A program made the position numbers and the translations under genes. Below are positions 53,398 through 64,000 of a DNA stretch of 64,000 bases, piece after piece (the first letter of the stretch is position 1; each line of letters opens with the position of its first letter). The notes below the pieces were generated by a model. It saw nothing but the letters and a program-made list of their open reading frames with translations. It searched no databases and was not told the origin of the DNA. The stretch spans positions 4,464,001 to 4,528,000 of the forward strand of contig NZ_CP027707.1 of the NCBI RefSeq assembly GCF_003850345.1, written 5' to 3'. This DNA comes from Pseudomonas chlororaphis subsp. piscium. GTDB taxonomy: Bacteria; Pseudomonadota; Gammaproteobacteria; Pseudomonadales; Pseudomonadaceae.

Positions 53398-54752
53398 CCC
53401 TGACATCCTTCGGCCCTGCCAACCGCATCCAGCGCAGCCCGGAAACCCATCCGCTGACCTGGCGCCTGCGCGACGACGGCGAGCCGGTATGGCTCGACGA
53501 GTACCAGGCCAAGAACGGCTACGCCGCTGCGCGCAAGGCTTTCGCCGACCTGTCCCAGGACGACATCGTCCAGACCGTCAAGGACGCCGGCCTCAAGGGC
53601 CGCGGCGGCGCGGGCTTCCCCACTGGCGTGAAGTGGGGCCTGATGCCCAAAGACGAATCCATGAACATCCGTTACCTGCTGTGCAACGCGGACGAAATGG
53701 AACCCAACACCTGGAAAGACCGCATGCTGATGGAGCAACTGCCCCATCTGCTGATCGAAGGCATGCTGATCAGCGCCCGCGCGCTGAAAACCTATCGCGG
53801 CTATATCTTCCTGCGGGGCGAATACACCACCGCCGCCAAGCACCTCAACCGTGCAGTGGAAGAAGCCAAGGCCGCGGGCCTGCTGGGCAAGAATATCCTG
53901 GGCAGCGGCTTCGACTTCGAGCTGTTCGTCCACACCGGCGCCGGGCGTTACATCTGCGGTGAAGAAACCGCACTGATCAACTCCCTCGAAGGTCGTCGCG
54001 CCAACCCGCGCTCCAAGCCGCCCTTCCCCGCCGCCGTCGGCGTCTGGGGCAAGCCGACCTGCGTGAACAACGTCGAGACCCTGTGCAACGTGCCAGCGAT
54101 CATCGGCGACGGCGTGGAATGGTACAAATCCCTCGCTCGCGAAGGCAGTGAAGACCACGGCACCAAGCTGATGGGCTTCTCCGGCAAAGTGAAGAACCCT
54201 GGCCTGTGGGAACTGCCGTTCGGCGTGACCGCGCGCGAGCTGTTCGAAGACTACGCCGGCGGCATGCGCGACGGCTTCAAGCTCAAGTGCTGGCAGCCAG
54301 GCGGCGCCGGTACCGGTTTCCTGTTGCCCGAGCACCTGGATGCGCAGATGTACGCCGGCGGCATCGCCAAGGTAGGCACCCGCATGGGTACCGGCCTGGC
54401 GATGGCGGTCGACGACAGCATCAACATGGTGTCGCTGCTGCGCAACATGGAAGAGTTCTTTGCCCGCGAATCCTGCGGCTTCTGCACTCCTTGCCGCGAT
54501 GGCCTGCCGTGGAGCGTCAAGCTGCTGCGCGCCCTCGAGAAAGGCGAAGGGCAAGCCGGCGATATCGAGACCCTGCTGGGTCTGGTCGGTTTCCTCGGCC
54601 CAGGCAAGACCTTCTGCGCTCACGCACCGGGCGCCGTGGAGCCATTGGGCAGCGCCATCAAGTATTTCCGTCCAGAGTTCGAGGCCGGCATCGCAGCCAC
54701 CAGTGCTGCCGTCGTCCCGCCCCTGGCCCGGCCGATCGTAGTCGGCGCGTAA
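53394..54752 (+). CDS. nuoF: NADH-quinone oxidoreductase subunit F
   Basis: This 452-residue subunit binds NADH and FMN and cluster N3. NADH/FMN-site sequence [16 protein letters not shown], the FMN region [15 protein letters not shown] and the cluster ligands [12 protein letters not shown] with a later cysteine (KTFCAHAPG) are all present. The ATG overlaps the nuoE stop; the frame extends upstream within nuoE, but that start is not family-like. A 125-base gap follows, the largest inside this part of the operon. Confidence 0.96.
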   Translation: MTLTSFGPANRIQRSPETHPLTWRLRDDGEPVWLDEYQAKNGYAAARKAFADLSQDDIVQTVKDAGLKGRGGAGFPTGVKWGLMPKDESMNIRYLLCNADEMEPNTWKDRMLMEQLPHLLIEGMLISARALKTYRGYIFLRGEYTTAAKHLNRAVEEAKAAGLLGKNILGSGFDFELFVHTGAGRYICGEETALINSLEGRRANPRSKPPFPAAVGVWGKPTCVNNVETLCNVPAIIGDGVEWYKSLAREGSEDHGTKLMGFSGKVKNPGLWELPFGVTARELFEDYAGGMRDGFKLKCWQPGGAGTGFLLPEHLDAQMYAGGIAKVGTRMGTGLAMAVDDSINMVSLLRNMEEFFARESCGFCTPCRDGLPWSVKLLRALEKGEGQAGDIETLLGLVGFLGPGKTFCAHAPGAVEPLGSAIKYFRPEFEAGIAATSAAVVPPLARPIVVGA

Positions 54753-54877
54753 ACGTATCGAACGAGGGTGGTCCGTGCCGCCCTCGTATCGCCTGAAGAC
54801 GCCGCGACGCGCCAGGCGAGCACCAAGATTCCATTAGCCACGCCCGCTGACACCGGGCCAACGAAGAACTTTGAACC

Positions 54878-57592
54878 ATGGCCACTATCCACGTAGACGG
54901 CAAAGCGCTCGAAGTCGATGGGGCGGACAACCTGTTACAGGCATGTCTGTCACTAGGCCTCGACATCCCTTATTTCTGCTGGCACCCCGCTCTCGGTAGC
55001 GTCGGTGCCTGTCGCCAGTGCGCGGTCAAGCAGTACACCGACGAGAACGACACCCGTGGTCGCATCGTCATGTCCTGCATGACGCCCGCCACCGACAACA
55101 CCTGGATCTCCATCGACGATGAAGAATCCAAGGCCTTCCGCGCCAGTGTCGTCGAATGGCTGATGACCAACCACCCGCACGACTGCCCGGTCTGCGAGGA
55201 AGGCGGTCACTGCCACCTGCAAGACATGACCGTGATGACCGGCCACAACGAGCGCCGTTATCGCTTCACCAAGCGTACCCACCAGAACCAGGAACTCGGC
55301 CCGTTCATCGCTCACGAGATGAACCGCTGCATCGCCTGCTACCGCTGCGTGCGTTTCTACAAGGACTATGCCGGCGGTACCGACCTCGGCGTGTTCGGCG
55401 CCCACGACAACGTGTACTTCGGTCGCGTTGAAGACGGCACCCTGGAAAGCGAGTTCTCCGGCAACCTCACCGAGGTCTGCCCGACCGGTGTATTCACCGA
55501 CAAGACTCACTCCGAGCGCTACAACCGCAAATGGGACATGCAGTTCTCGCCGAGCATCTGCCATGGCTGCTCCAGCGGTTGCAACATCTCCCCGGGCGAG
55601 CGCTACGGCGAACTGCGCCGCATCGAGAACCGCTACAACGGTTCGGTGAACCAGTACTTCCTGTGCGACCGCGGCCGTTTCGGTTATGGCTACGTCAACC
55701 GCACAGACCGTCCACGCCAGCCACTGCTGAACGACGGCACCAAGCTGAACCTGGACCAGGCGCTGGACAAGACCGCCGACCTGCTGCGCGGCCGCAATAT
55801 CGTCGGTATCGGTTCGCCTCGCGCCAGCCTGGAAAGCAACTACGCCCTGCGTGAACTGGTAGGCGCCGAGCACTTCTACAGCGGTATCGAAGCCGCCGAG
55901 CTGGAGCGCATCCGCCTGGTCCTGCAAGTGCTGAAAAACAGCCCGCTGCCCGTGCCGACCATGCGCGACATCGAAGACCACGATGCAGTGTTCGTCCTCG
56001 GCGAAGACCTGACCCAGACCGCCGCCCGCATGGCCCTGGCCCTGCGCCAGTCGGTCAAGGGCAAGGCCGAAGAGATGGCCGACGCCATGCGCGTCCAGCC
56101 ATGGCTCGACGCCGCGGTGAAAAACATCGGCCAGCACGCGCTGAACCCACTGTTCATCGCCAGCCTGGCGGAAACCAAGCTCGACGACGTTGCCGAGGAG
56201 TGTGTACACGCCGCTCCCGACGATCTGGCACGCATCGGTTTCGCCGTGGCCCATGCCCTGGACGCCAGCGCCCCGGCCGTAGAAGGTCTGGACGCGCAAG
56301 CCCAGGAACTGGCCAAGCGTATCGCCGACGCCCTCCTCGCCGCCAAGCGCCCACTGATCATCGCCGGCACCTCCCTGGGTTCCAAGGCGCTGATCGAAGC
56401 CGCGGCGAACATCGCCAAGGCCCTGAAGCTGCGCGAGAAGAACGGTTCCATCAGCCTGATCGTGCCTGAGGCCAACAGCCTCGGCCTGGCCATGCTCGGT
56501 GGCGAATCGGTGGACGCCGCCCTGCAAGCGGTGATCGACGGTAAGGCCGACGCCCTGGTCGTGCTGGAAAACGATCTGTACACCCGCACCGACGCCGCCA
56601 AGGTCGATGCCGCGCTGAACGCCGCGAAAGTGGTGATCGTCGCCGACCACCAGAAGACCGCCACCAGCGATCGCGCGCACCTGATTCTGCCAGCAGCCAG
56701 CTTCGCCGAAGGCGACGGCACCCTGGTCAGCCAGGAAGGCCGTGCCCAGCGCTTCTTCCAGGTGTTCGACCCGACTTACATGGATGCCAGCATCCTGGTT
56801 CACGAAGGCTGGCGCTGGCTGCATGCCCTGCGCTCTACCCTGCTGAACAAGCCGGTGGACTGGACCCAACTGGACCACGTGACCGCCGCCTGCGCCCAGA
56901 GCAACCCGCAACTGGCACGCATCGTCGATGCCGCGCCATCGGCGTCGTTCCGCATCAAGGGCCTGAAGCTGGCCCGCGAACCGCTGCGTTACAGCGGCCG
57001 TACCGCCATGCGCGCCGACATCAACGTGCACGAGCCACGTACCCCGCAGGACCAGGACACCGCGTTCTCCTTCTCCATGGAAGGTTACTCGGGCTCCGTG
57101 GAACCGCGCTCCCAGGTGCCGTTCGCCTGGTCGCCGGGCTGGAACTCACCGCAAGCCTGGAACAAGTTCCAGGACGAAGTCGGTGGTCACCTGCGTGCCG
57201 GTGATCCGGGCACCCGCCTGATCGAAAGCCAGGGCGACAGCCTCGGCTGGTTCGCCAGCGTGCCGCGCGCCTTCTCCCCTGCCCAGGGCACCTGGCAGGC
57301 GGTGCCGTTCTACCACCTGTTCGGCAGCGAAGAGAACTCTTCGAAAGCCGCTCCGGTCCAGGAACGCATCCCGGCCACCTACGTTTCCCTGGCCAAGTCC
57401 GAAGCCGATCGCCTGGGTGTCAACGATGGCGCACTGCTCACCGTGAACGTGGCGGGCCAGACCCTGCGTCTGCCGCTGCGCATCAACGAAGAACTGGGCG
57501 CTGGCCTGGTGGCCCTGCCGGCCGGCCTGGCGGGCATTCCTCCGGCGATCTTTGGCAAATCCGTTGACGGTCTGCAGGAGGCAGCGCAATGA
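54878..57592 (+). CDS. nuoG: NADH-quinone oxidoreductase subunit G
   Basis: This 904-residue iron-sulfur subunit carries electrons from N3 towards NuoI. N-terminal ligands for N1b ([18 protein letters not shown]) come first. Then there are sites for N5 with its His ligand ([12 protein letters not shown]), N4 ([13 protein letters not shown]) and, as in E. coli, the extra N7 site (ICHGCSSGC, with a further C in YFLCDRGRF). The molybdopterin-oxidoreductase-like body follows without a cofactor role. A C-terminal ADC-type domain ends the protein. It overlaps nuoH by 4 bases. Confidence 0.96.
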   Translation: MATIHVDGKALEVDGADNLLQACLSLGLDIPYFCWHPALGSVGACRQCAVKQYTDENDTRGRIVMSCMTPATDNTWISIDDEESKAFRASVVEWLMTNHPHDCPVCEEGGHCHLQDMTVMTGHNERRYRFTKRTHQNQELGPFIAHEMNRCIACYRCVRFYKDYAGGTDLGVFGAHDNVYFGRVEDGTLESEFSGNLTEVCPTGVFTDKTHSERYNRKWDMQFSPSICHGCSSGCNISPGERYGELRRIENRYNGSVNQYFLCDRGRFGYGYVNRTDRPRQPLLNDGTKLNLDQALDKTADLLRGRNIVGIGSPRASLESNYALRELVGAEHFYSGIEAAELERIRLVLQVLKNSPLPVPTMRDIEDHDAVFVLGEDLTQTAARMALALRQSVKGKAEEMADAMRVQPWLDAAVKNIGQHALNPLFIASLAETKLDDVAEECVHAAPDDLARIGFAVAHALDASAPAVEGLDAQAQELAKRIADALLAAKRPLIIAGTSLGSKALIEAAANIAKALKLREKNGSISLIVPEANSLGLAMLGGESVDAALQAVIDGKADALVVLENDLYTRTDAAKVDAALNAAKVVIVADHQKTATSDRAHLILPAASFAEGDGTLVSQEGRAQRFFQVFDPTYMDASILVHEGWRWLHALRSTLLNKPVDWTQLDHVTAACAQSNPQLARIVDAAPSASFRIKGLKLAREPLRYSGRTAMRADINVHEPRTPQDQDTAFSFSMEGYSGSVEPRSQVPFAWSPGWNSPQAWNKFQDEVGGHLRAGDPGTRLIESQGDSLGWFASVPRAFSPAQGTWQAVPFYHLFGSEENSSKAAPVQERIPATYVSLAKSEADRLGVNDGALLTVNVAGQTLRLPLRINEELGAGLVALPAGLAGIPPAIFGKSVDGLQEAAQ

Positions 57593-58596
57593 CCTGGTTC
57601 ACCCCTGAAGTGATCGACGTGATCCTGGCGGTCGTCAAAGCCCTGGTCATCATGCTGGCCGTGGTGGTCGCAGGTGCCTTGCTCAGCTTTGTCGAGCGTC
57701 GCCTGCTGGGTTGGTGGCAGGACCGTTACGGTCCGAACCGCGTTGGCCCGTTCGGCATGTTCCAGATCGCCGCCGACATGCTGAAGATGTTCTTCAAGGA
57801 AGACTGGACCCCGCCGTTTGCCGACAAGGTGATCTTCACCCTGGCACCGGTCGTGGCCATGAGCGCCTTGCTGATCGCTTTCGCGATCATCCCGATCACC
57901 CCGACCTGGGGCGTGGCGGACCTGAACATCGGCCTGCTGTTCTTCTTCGCCATGGCCGGCCTGTCGGTCTACGCGGTGCTGTTCGCCGGCTGGTCGAGCA
58001 ACAACAAGTTCGCCCTGCTCGGCAGCCTGCGGGCCTCGGCCCAGACCGTGTCCTATGAAGTGTTCATGGGCCTGGCGCTGATGGGCATCGTGGCCCAGGT
58101 CGGTTCGTTCAACATGCGCGACATCGTCGACTACCAGGCGCAGAACCTGTGGTTCATCATTCCGCAGTTCTTCGGCTTCTGTACCTTCTTCATCGCTGGC
58201 GTGGCCGTGACTCACCGTCACCCGTTCGACCAGCCGGAAGCGGAACAGGAACTGGCCGACGGTTACCACATTGAATACGCCGGCATGAAATGGGGCATGT
58301 TCTTCGTTGGCGAGTACATCGGCATCATCCTGATCTCGGCACTGCTGGTCACCCTGTTCTTCGGTGGCTGGCACGGTCCGTTCGGCATCCTGCCGCAACT
58401 GTCCTTCGTCTGGTTCGCCCTGAAGACCGCGTTCTTCATCATGCTGTTCATCCTGCTGCGCGCTTCCATCCCGCGTCCGCGTTATGACCAGGTGATGGAC
58501 TTCAGCTGGAAATTCTGCCTGCCGCTGACCCTAATCAATTTGCTGGTGACTGCTGCGCTTGTGTTGTTGAACACGCCAGCGGGCGCGGTTCAGTGA
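57589..58596 (+). CDS. nuoH: NADH-quinone oxidoreductase subunit H
   Basis: This 335-residue membrane subunit has eight helices and forms the quinone-entry side with NuoB and NuoD. Conserved are [21 protein letters not shown] (positions about 30-50), [10 protein letters not shown], the acidic loop [20 protein letters not shown] (about 211-230) and [17 protein letters not shown]. It starts inside the nuoG stop. nuoI follows after 11 bases. Confidence 0.96.
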   Translation: MTWFTPEVIDVILAVVKALVIMLAVVVAGALLSFVERRLLGWWQDRYGPNRVGPFGMFQIAADMLKMFFKEDWTPPFADKVIFTLAPVVAMSALLIAFAIIPITPTWGVADLNIGLLFFFAMAGLSVYAVLFAGWSSNNKFALLGSLRASAQTVSYEVFMGLALMGIVAQVGSFNMRDIVDYQAQNLWFIIPQFFGFCTFFIAGVAVTHRHPFDQPEAEQELADGYHIEYAGMKWGMFFVGEYIGIILISALLVTLFFGGWHGPFGILPQLSFVWFALKTAFFIMLFILLRASIPRPRYDQVMDFSWKFCLPLTLINLLVTAALVLLNTPAGAVQ

Positions 58597-58607
58597 GGAT
58601 TTGACCC

Positions 58608-59156
58608 ATGTTCAAATATATTGGCGACATCGTTAAGGGTACTGGTACCCAACTGCGCAGCCTGGTGATGGTCTTCGGCCATGGCTTTCGCAAGCGCGAC
58701 ACCCTGCAATACCCGGAAGAGCCGGTCTACCTGCCGCCCCGCTACCGTGGCCGCATCGTGCTGACCCGCGACCCCGATGGCGAAGAGCGTTGCGTAGCCT
58801 GCAACCTGTGCGCCGTGGCGTGCCCGGTGGGTTGCATCTCGCTGCAGAAAGCTGAAACCGAAGACGGTCGCTGGTACCCGGACTTCTTCCGCATCAACTT
58901 CTCGCGTTGCATCTTCTGTGGCCTCTGCGAGGAAGCCTGCCCGACCACCGCGATCCAGCTGACTCCGGATTTCGAGATGGCCGAGTTCAAACGTCAGGAC
59001 CTGGTTTACGAGAAAGAAGATCTGCTGATCTCCGGTCCCGGAAAGAACCCTGATTACAACTTCTATCGTGTTGCAGGTATGGCCATTGCCGGTAAGCCAA
59101 AAGGCTCCGCGCAAAACGAAGCCGAGCCGATCAACGTGAAGAGCTTGCTGCCTTAA
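58608..59156 (+). CDS. nuoI: NADH-quinone oxidoreductase subunit I
   Basis: This 182-residue ferredoxin-like subunit carries clusters N6a and N6b. Two complete 4Fe-4S motifs are visible: [16 protein letters not shown] and [16 protein letters not shown]. It passes electrons to N2 in NuoB. The start follows nuoH by 11 bases and has GAGG upstream. Confidence 0.97.
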   Translation: MFKYIGDIVKGTGTQLRSLVMVFGHGFRKRDTLQYPEEPVYLPPRYRGRIVLTRDPDGEERCVACNLCAVACPVGCISLQKAETEDGRWYPDFFRINFSRCIFCGLCEEACPTTAIQLTPDFEMAEFKRQDLVYEKEDLLISGPGKNPDYNFYRVAGMAIAGKPKGSAQNEAEPINVKSLLP

Positions 59157-59165
59157 GGAAGAAAG

Positions 59166-59666
59166 ATGGAATTCGCTTTCTATTTCGCGTCAGGTGTCGC
59201 CGTTGTCTCCACGCTACGCGTGGTGACCAACACCAACCCTGTGCACGCCCTGCTCTACCTGATCATTTCGCTGATCGCCGTGGCGATGACGTTCTTCAGC
59301 CTCGGCGCGCCGTTCGCCGGCGTGCTGGAAGTGATCGCCTATGCCGGCGCCATCATGGTGCTGTTCGTGTTCGTGGTGATGATGCTGAACCTGGGCCCCG
59401 CCTCGGTTCAGCAGGAACGCATCTGGCTCAAGCCGGGGATCTGGCTCGGGCCGGTGGTGCTCGCCGCCCTGCTGCTGGTGGAACTGCTGTACGTGCTGTT
59501 CAGCCACCAGAGCGGTAGCGGTATCGGCCACACCACCGTGGACGCCAAGGCCGTGGGCATCAGCCTGTTCGGTCCTTATCTGCTGGTGGTCGAACTCGCC
59601 TCGATGCTGCTGCTCGCCGCAGCCGTCACGGCGTTCCACCTGGGCCGCAACGAGGCGAAGGAGTAA
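59166..59666 (+). CDS. nuoJ: NADH-quinone oxidoreductase subunit J
   Basis: This 166-residue membrane subunit has five predicted helices. The conserved third helix with [20 protein letters not shown] (about residues 54-73) is present; its pi-bulge region is linked to proton-pump coupling. AAGGAAG lies just before the ATG. nuoK starts four bases after its stop. Confidence 0.95.
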   Translation: MEFAFYFASGVAVVSTLRVVTNTNPVHALLYLIISLIAVAMTFFSLGAPFAGVLEVIAYAGAIMVLFVFVVMMLNLGPASVQQERIWLKPGIWLGPVVLAALLLVELLYVLFSHQSGSGIGHTTVDAKAVGISLFGPYLLVVELASMLLLAAAVTAFHLGRNEAKE

Positions 59667-59670
59667 GACC

Positions 59671-59988
59671 ATGCCTACTATCGGAACTATCCCTCTGGAG
59701 CACGGCATGGCCGTTGCCGGCATCCTGTTCTGCCTCGGCCTGGTCGGCCTGATGGTGCGCCGCAACATTCTCTTCGTGCTGATGAGCCTGGAGGTGATGA
59801 TGAACGCCTCCGCCTTGGCCTTCATCGTCGCCGGTAGCCGCTGGGCGCAGCCGGATGGACAGGTCATGTTCATCCTGGTGATCAGCCTGGCAGCCGCCGA
59901 GGCCAGTATTGGCCTGGCGATCCTGTTGCAGCTGTATCGCCGCTTCCACACTCTCGATATCGACGCTGCCAGCGAGATGCGCGGATGA
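59671..59988 (+). CDS. nuoK: NADH-quinone oxidoreductase subunit K
   Basis: This 105-residue subunit has three helices, with the conserved membrane glutamates in [10 protein letters not shown] and [12 protein letters not shown]. It is related to MrpC-type antiporter subunits. It is a few residues longer than the usual 102 at the N-terminus ([12 protein letters not shown]). It overlaps nuoL by 4 bases. Confidence 0.95.
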   Translation: MPTIGTIPLEHGMAVAGILFCLGLVGLMVRRNILFVLMSLEVMMNASALAFIVAGSRWAQPDGQVMFILVISLAAAEASIGLAILLQLYRRFHTLDIDAASEMRG

Positions 59989-61838
59989 ACCTTCTCTATC
60001 TGACTTTCCTGTTCCCCCTGATCGGTTTCCTGCTGCTGGCATTCTCCCGTGGACGCCTCTCGGAAAACCTCTCCGCCCTGATCGGTGTCGGCTCCGTTGG
60101 CCTGTCGGCGATTGTCGCGGCTTATGTGATCTGGCAATTCAACGTCGCCCCGCCGGAAGGTGGCCACTACACCCAGGTGCTGTGGCAATGGATGACCGTT
60201 GGCGACTTCAAGCCAACCTTCGCCCTGTATCTGGATGGCCTGTCCGTGACCATGCTCGGCGTGGTGGTGGGCGTGGGTTTCCTGATCCACCTGTTCGCGT
60301 CCTGGTACATGCGCGGTGAAGACGGTTACTCGCGCTTCTTCGCCTACACCAACCTGTTCATCGCCAGCATGCTGTTCCTGGTGCTCGGCGATGACCTGTT
60401 GTTCCTGTACTTCGGCTGGGAAGGCGTGGGCCTGTGTTCGTACCTGCTGATCGGTTTCTACTACAGCAACCGCAACAACGGTAACGCCGCACTCAAGGCC
60501 TTCATCGTCACCCGCATCGGCGACGTGTTCATGGCCATCGGCCTGTTCATCCTGTTCCAGCAGCTGGGTACCCTGAACATCCAGCAACTGCTGGTCGCAG
60601 CACCTGCGAAGTTCCAGGCCGGCGACTTCTGGATCGTCCTGGCGACCCTGATGCTGCTGGGTGGCGCGGTCGGTAAATCCGCCCAGCTGCCGCTGCAGAC
60701 CTGGCTGGCGGACGCGATGGCCGGTCCTACCCCGGTTTCGGCACTGATCCACGCCGCAACCATGGTGACCGCCGGCGTCTACCTGATCGCCCGTACCCAC
60801 GGCCTGTTCGCCCTGGCGCCGGACATCCTGCACCTGGTGGGCGTCGTCGGTGGCGTGACCCTGGTCCTGGCCGGCTTCGCCGCGCTGGTACAGACCGACA
60901 TCAAGCGGATCCTCGCCTACTCGACCATGAGCCAGATCGGCTACATGTTCCTGGCCCTGGGCGTTGGCGCCTGGGACGGCGCAATCTTCCACCTGATGAC
61001 CCACGCCTTCTTCAAGGCCCTGCTGTTCCTTGCCTCCGGTGCGGTGATCGTTGCCTGCCACCACGAGCAGAACATCTTCAAGATGGGCGGCCTGTGGAAG
61101 AAACTGCCGCTGGCCTACGCCAGCTTCATCGTTGGCGGCGCGGCCCTGGCGGCCCTGCCACTGGTCACCGCCGGTTTCTACTCCAAGGACGAGATCCTCT
61201 GGGAAGCCTTCGCCAGCGGTAACCACGGCCTGCTGTATGCCGGTCTGGTGGGGGCCTTCATGACCTCGCTGTACACCTTCCGCCTGATCTTCATCACCTT
61301 CCACGGTGAAGCCAAGACCGAAGCCCACGCCGGCCACGGCATCAGCCACTGGCTGCCGCTGTCAGTGCTGATCGTTCTGTCGACCGCCGTCGGCGCGATG
61401 ATCACTCCACCGCTGCACGGTGTGCTGCCACTCAGCGTCGGCCATGCCGGTGGCGAAGCCAAGCACAGCCTGGAACTCGCGTCTGGCGCCATCGCCATCG
61501 CCGGTATCCTGCTGGCCGCGCTGCTGTTCCTCGGCAAGCGTCGCTTCGTTACCGCCATCGCCAACAGCGGCATCGGCCGCATCCTCTCGGCCTGGTGGTT
61601 CGCTGCCTGGGGCTTCGACTGGATCTACGACAAACTGTTCGTCAAGCCATATCTGGCGATCAGCCATGTACTGCGCAAAGACCCGCTCGACCAGACCATC
61701 GGTCTGATCCCGCGCCTGGCCAAAGGGGGCCACAACTCCCTGAGCCGTACGGAAACCGGTCAACTGCGTTGGTACGCCGCCTCGATGGCTGCTGGTGCCG
61801 TGCTGGTTATCGGCGCCGTCGTGCTGGTAGCGGTCTGA
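59985..61838 (+). CDS. nuoL: NADH-quinone oxidoreductase subunit L
   Basis: This 617-residue antiporter-like subunit is the largest pump subunit of complex I and carries the long lateral helix at its C-terminal part. Conserved lines are [23 protein letters not shown] sequence near residue 140, [20 protein letters not shown] (about 228-247) with the pumping lysine, [12 protein letters not shown] and [17 protein letters not shown]. The stop precedes nuoM by 39 bases. Confidence 0.96.
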   Translation: MNLLYLTFLFPLIGFLLLAFSRGRLSENLSALIGVGSVGLSAIVAAYVIWQFNVAPPEGGHYTQVLWQWMTVGDFKPTFALYLDGLSVTMLGVVVGVGFLIHLFASWYMRGEDGYSRFFAYTNLFIASMLFLVLGDDLLFLYFGWEGVGLCSYLLIGFYYSNRNNGNAALKAFIVTRIGDVFMAIGLFILFQQLGTLNIQQLLVAAPAKFQAGDFWIVLATLMLLGGAVGKSAQLPLQTWLADAMAGPTPVSALIHAATMVTAGVYLIARTHGLFALAPDILHLVGVVGGVTLVLAGFAALVQTDIKRILAYSTMSQIGYMFLALGVGAWDGAIFHLMTHAFFKALLFLASGAVIVACHHEQNIFKMGGLWKKLPLAYASFIVGGAALAALPLVTAGFYSKDEILWEAFASGNHGLLYAGLVGAFMTSLYTFRLIFITFHGEAKTEAHAGHGISHWLPLSVLIVLSTAVGAMITPPLHGVLPLSVGHAGGEAKHSLELASGAIAIAGILLAALLFLGKRRFVTAIANSGIGRILSAWWFAAWGFDWIYDKLFVKPYLAISHVLRKDPLDQTIGLIPRLAKGGHNSLSRTETGQLRWYAASMAAGAVLVIGAVVLVAV

Positions 61839-61877
61839 TATGAACCTTGCGAACTTGCGAAAGGAATTGAGCCCGTC

Positions 61878-63410
61878 ATGATTCTGCCTTGGCTAATCCT
61901 GATCCCCTTCATCGGCGGCCTGCTGTGCTGGATGGGTGAGCGCTTCGGCGCCACCCTCCCCCGCTGGATTGCGCTGATCACCATGTCCCTGTTGCTCAGC
62001 CTCGGCCTCTGGCTGTGGGCCCACGGCGACTACTCACTCGCTCCGGCGCCTGGCGCCGATCCAACCTGGACCCTGGAGTTCAAGCACGTCTGGATCGAGC
62101 GCTTCGGCATCAACGTGCACCTGGCCCTCGACGGCCTGTCGCTGTTGATGATCCTGCTGACCGGTCTTTTGGGCGTGCTTTCTGTCCTCTGCTCCTGGAA
62201 AGAGATCCAGCGTCACGTGGGCTTCTTCCACCTGAACCTGATGTGGATCCTGGGCGGTGTCGTCGGCGTGTTCCTCGCCCTCGACCTGTTCATGTTCTTC
62301 TTCTTCTGGGAAATGATGCTGGTGCCGATGTACTTCCTCATCGCGCTCTGGGGTCACAGTTCTTCGGACGGCAAGAAAACCCGGATCTACGCCGCGACCA
62401 AGTTCTTCATCTTCACTCAGGCTTCCGGCCTGATCATGCTGGTGGCGATCCTCGGTCTGGTGCTGGTCAACTTCAACGACACCGGCGTGATTACCTTCAA
62501 CTACGCCGACCTGTTGAAGACCAAGATGTCGACCACTACCGAGTACGTGCTGATGCTCGGCTTCTTCATCGCCTTCGCGGTGAAGCTGCCAGTGGTGCCG
62601 TTCCACTCCTGGCTGCCTGATGCCCACGCCCAGGCACCGACCGCGGGTTCCGTGGACCTGGCGGGGATCCTGCTGAAGACCGCGGCCTACGGCCTGCTGC
62701 GCTTCGCCCTGCCGCTGTTCCCGAATGCCTCGGCCGAGTTCGCGCCGATCGCCATGACCCTGGGTCTGATCGGGATCTTCTACGGTGCCTTCCTGGCTTT
62801 TGCCCAGACCGACATCAAGCGCCTGGTGGCATTCTCCAGCGTTTCGCACATGGGCTTCGTGCTGATCGGCATCTACTCCGGCAGCCAACTGGCCCTGCAG
62901 GGCGCGGTGATCCAGATGCTGGCTCACGGTCTGTCGGCGGCGGCACTCTTTATCCTGTGCGGCCAGTTGTACGAACGCACCCACACCCGCGACATGCGTG
63001 AAATGGGTGGCCTGTGGTCGAAGATCGCCTACCTGCCGGCCATCAGCCTGTTCTTCGCCGCGGCCTCGCTGGGCTTGCCGGCGACCGGTAACTTCGTCGG
63101 CGAGTTCCTGATCCTAGTCGGTACCTTCGCCAGCGCGCCATGGGTTTCCGTGCTCGCGACGTCCGGCCTGGTATTCGGTTCGGTCTACTCGCTGATCATG
63201 ATTCACCGTGCCTACTTCGGCCCGGCCAAATCGGACGCAGTACTGCACGGCATGGATGCTCGCGAACTGATCATGGTGACTGGACTGGCGGCACTGCTGA
63301 TTTACATCGGCGTCTACCCGCAACCGTTCCTCGATACCTCTGCCGCTACGATGAGTGGCGTGCAGCAGTGGCTCGGTACCGCCTTCACTCAACTCGCTTC
63401 GGCCCGGTAA
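61878..63410 (+). CDS. nuoM: NADH-quinone oxidoreductase subunit M
   Basis: This 510-residue antiporter-like pump subunit has about 14 helices. FFFFWEMMLVPMYFLIALWG (around 140-159) holds the conserved glutamate, and AVKLPVVPFHSWLPDAHAQA (about 233-252) and DIKRLVAFSSVSHMGF are also conserved. nuoN starts eight bases after its stop. Confidence 0.96.
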   Translation: MILPWLILIPFIGGLLCWMGERFGATLPRWIALITMSLLLSLGLWLWAHGDYSLAPAPGADPTWTLEFKHVWIERFGINVHLALDGLSLLMILLTGLLGVLSVLCSWKEIQRHVGFFHLNLMWILGGVVGVFLALDLFMFFFFWEMMLVPMYFLIALWGHSSSDGKKTRIYAATKFFIFTQASGLIMLVAILGLVLVNFNDTGVITFNYADLLKTKMSTTTEYVLMLGFFIAFAVKLPVVPFHSWLPDAHAQAPTAGSVDLAGILLKTAAYGLLRFALPLFPNASAEFAPIAMTLGLIGIFYGAFLAFAQTDIKRLVAFSSVSHMGFVLIGIYSGSQLALQGAVIQMLAHGLSAAALFILCGQLYERTHTRDMREMGGLWSKIAYLPAISLFFAAASLGLPATGNFVGEFLILVGTFASAPWVSVLATSGLVFGSVYSLIMIHRAYFGPAKSDAVLHGMDARELIMVTGLAALLIYIGVYPQPFLDTSAATMSGVQQWLGTAFTQLASAR

Positions 63411-63417
63411 GAGCGCT

Positions 63418-64000
63418 ATGGACTTTACGATTCAACACTTTATCGCGCTTGCGCCGCTGTTGATCACCAGCCTCACCATCATTGTGGTGATGCTGGCTAT
63501 CGCCTGGCGTCGCAACCATTCGCAAACCTTCCTGCTGTCGGTCGCCGGTCTGAACCTGGCGTTGCTGTCGATCCTGCCGGCCCTGAAAGTCACCCCTCTG
63601 GCGGTGACTCCATTGCTGCAGATCGACCAGTTCGCCTGCCTGTACATGGCGCTGATCCTGGTAGCCACCCTGGCCTGCGTCACCCTCGCCCACGCCTACC
63701 TGGGCGACGGCGGCACCGGTTACCCGGGCAACCGCGAAGAACTGTACCTGCTGATCCTGATGGCCGCCGCCGGTGGCCTGGTGCTGGTCAGCGCACAGCA
63801 CCTGGCCGGCCTGTTCATCGGCCTGGAGCTGCTCTCGGTACCGGTCTACGGCCTGGTGGCTTATGCCTTCTTCAACAAGCGTTCTCTGGAAGCCGGCATC
63901 AAGTACATGGTGCTGTCGGCCGCCGGTTCCGCGTTCCTGCTGTTCGGCATGGCCCTGCTCTACGCCGAAGCCGGCAGCCTGAGCTTCAACGGCATCGGTC
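63418..64000 (+). CDS. nuoN: NADH-quinone oxidoreductase subunit N (partial, cut by right edge)
   Basis: The first 194 codons of the last nuo gene are present. The N-terminal helices (HFIALAPLLITSLTIIVVML) and the conserved LFIGLELLSVPVYGLVAY with the pump glutamate are visible, followed by KYMVLSAAGSAFLLFGMALLY (about 162-182). A full NuoN is around 485 residues, so about 60% lies beyond the window. The ATG at 63418 follows nuoM by seven bases. Confidence 0.93.
   Translation, partial: MDFTIQHFIALAPLLITSLTIIVVMLAIAWRRNHSQTFLLSVAGLNLALLSILPALKVTPLAVTPLLQIDQFACLYMALILVATLACVTLAHAYLGDGGTGYPGNREELYLLILMAAAGGLVLVSAQHLAGLFIGLELLSVPVYGLVAYAFFNKRSLEAGIKYMVLSAAGSAFLLFGMALLYAEAGSLSFNGIG

Noticed and set aside
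54953..57031. 692-codon minus-strand frame over nuoG; similar frames over nuoCD, nuoL and idh
   Set aside because: All lie antisense to complete core genes and carry no domain signature.

Overview
The window is chromosomal DNA of a fluorescent-type Pseudomonas, most likely the P. fluorescens/protegens/chlororaphis complex. This rests on high GC and strong GC3 bias, on Pseudomonas-type features (nuoC-nuoD fusion, divergent icd and monomeric idh, signal-peptide Mqo, DUF1652), on intergenic GTAGGAGC-type REP/REPIN palindromes, and on a core gene order from cysG to nuoN that I recognise from pseudomonads. The species call is inference. I see no insertion sequence, prophage, CRISPR array, tRNA or rRNA.

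Layout. 0-1 kb: the start of a secreted protein running off the left edge, and an L,D-transpeptidase-like protein. 1-11 kb: an accessory signalling locus. A response regulator with a degenerate HD-GYP domain diverges from a tightly packed five-gene run encoding REC-PAS-GGDEF-EAL, REC-GGDEF-EAL, a di-haem cytochrome c peroxidase, a membrane histidine kinase and a REC-histidine kinase. 11-18.6 kb: a duplicated REPIN, a TonB-dependent receptor with a possible structured leader, an RcnB/CigR-like protein, Mqo, a small lipoprotein and small Pseudomonas-restricted proteins. 18.6-22.9 kb: a YoaK-type membrane protein, tusDCBE, a TrpD2/YbiB-like gene and a glutathionyl-hydroquinone reductase.

22.9-30.5 kb (minus strand): ftsK-lolA-rarA-crcB-serS-cysG. 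30.8-36.9 kb: trxB, aat, bpt and infA, then clpA and clpS on the other strand, and cspD. This puts two N-degron-forming aminoacyl transferases beside the N-recognin ClpS and the unfoldase ClpA. 36.9-41 kb: the two isocitrate dehydrogenases, divergently arranged. 41-47.5 kb: nudJ-like, mnmA, hflD, purB, the L16 hydroxylase, a GNAT protein and a small secretin-like protein. 48-49.3 kb: aceA. 49.9-64 kb: nuoA to nuoN, with nuoN cut by the right edge.

Functionally the right two thirds is housekeeping. Icd, Idh and AceA set the TCA/glyoxylate branch, while Mqo and Nuo feed the quinone pool. MnmA and TusDCBE share one tRNA 2-thiouridine pathway. The left-hand signalling locus is the best candidate for an undescribed system. 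Its two GGDEF-EAL proteins carry complementary intact and degenerate catalytic motifs, three of its proteins share a homologous receiver module, and an exported di-haem peroxidase is translationally coupled to a membrane kinase. This suggests a redox- or peroxide-linked phosphorelay that sets cyclic-di-GMP.
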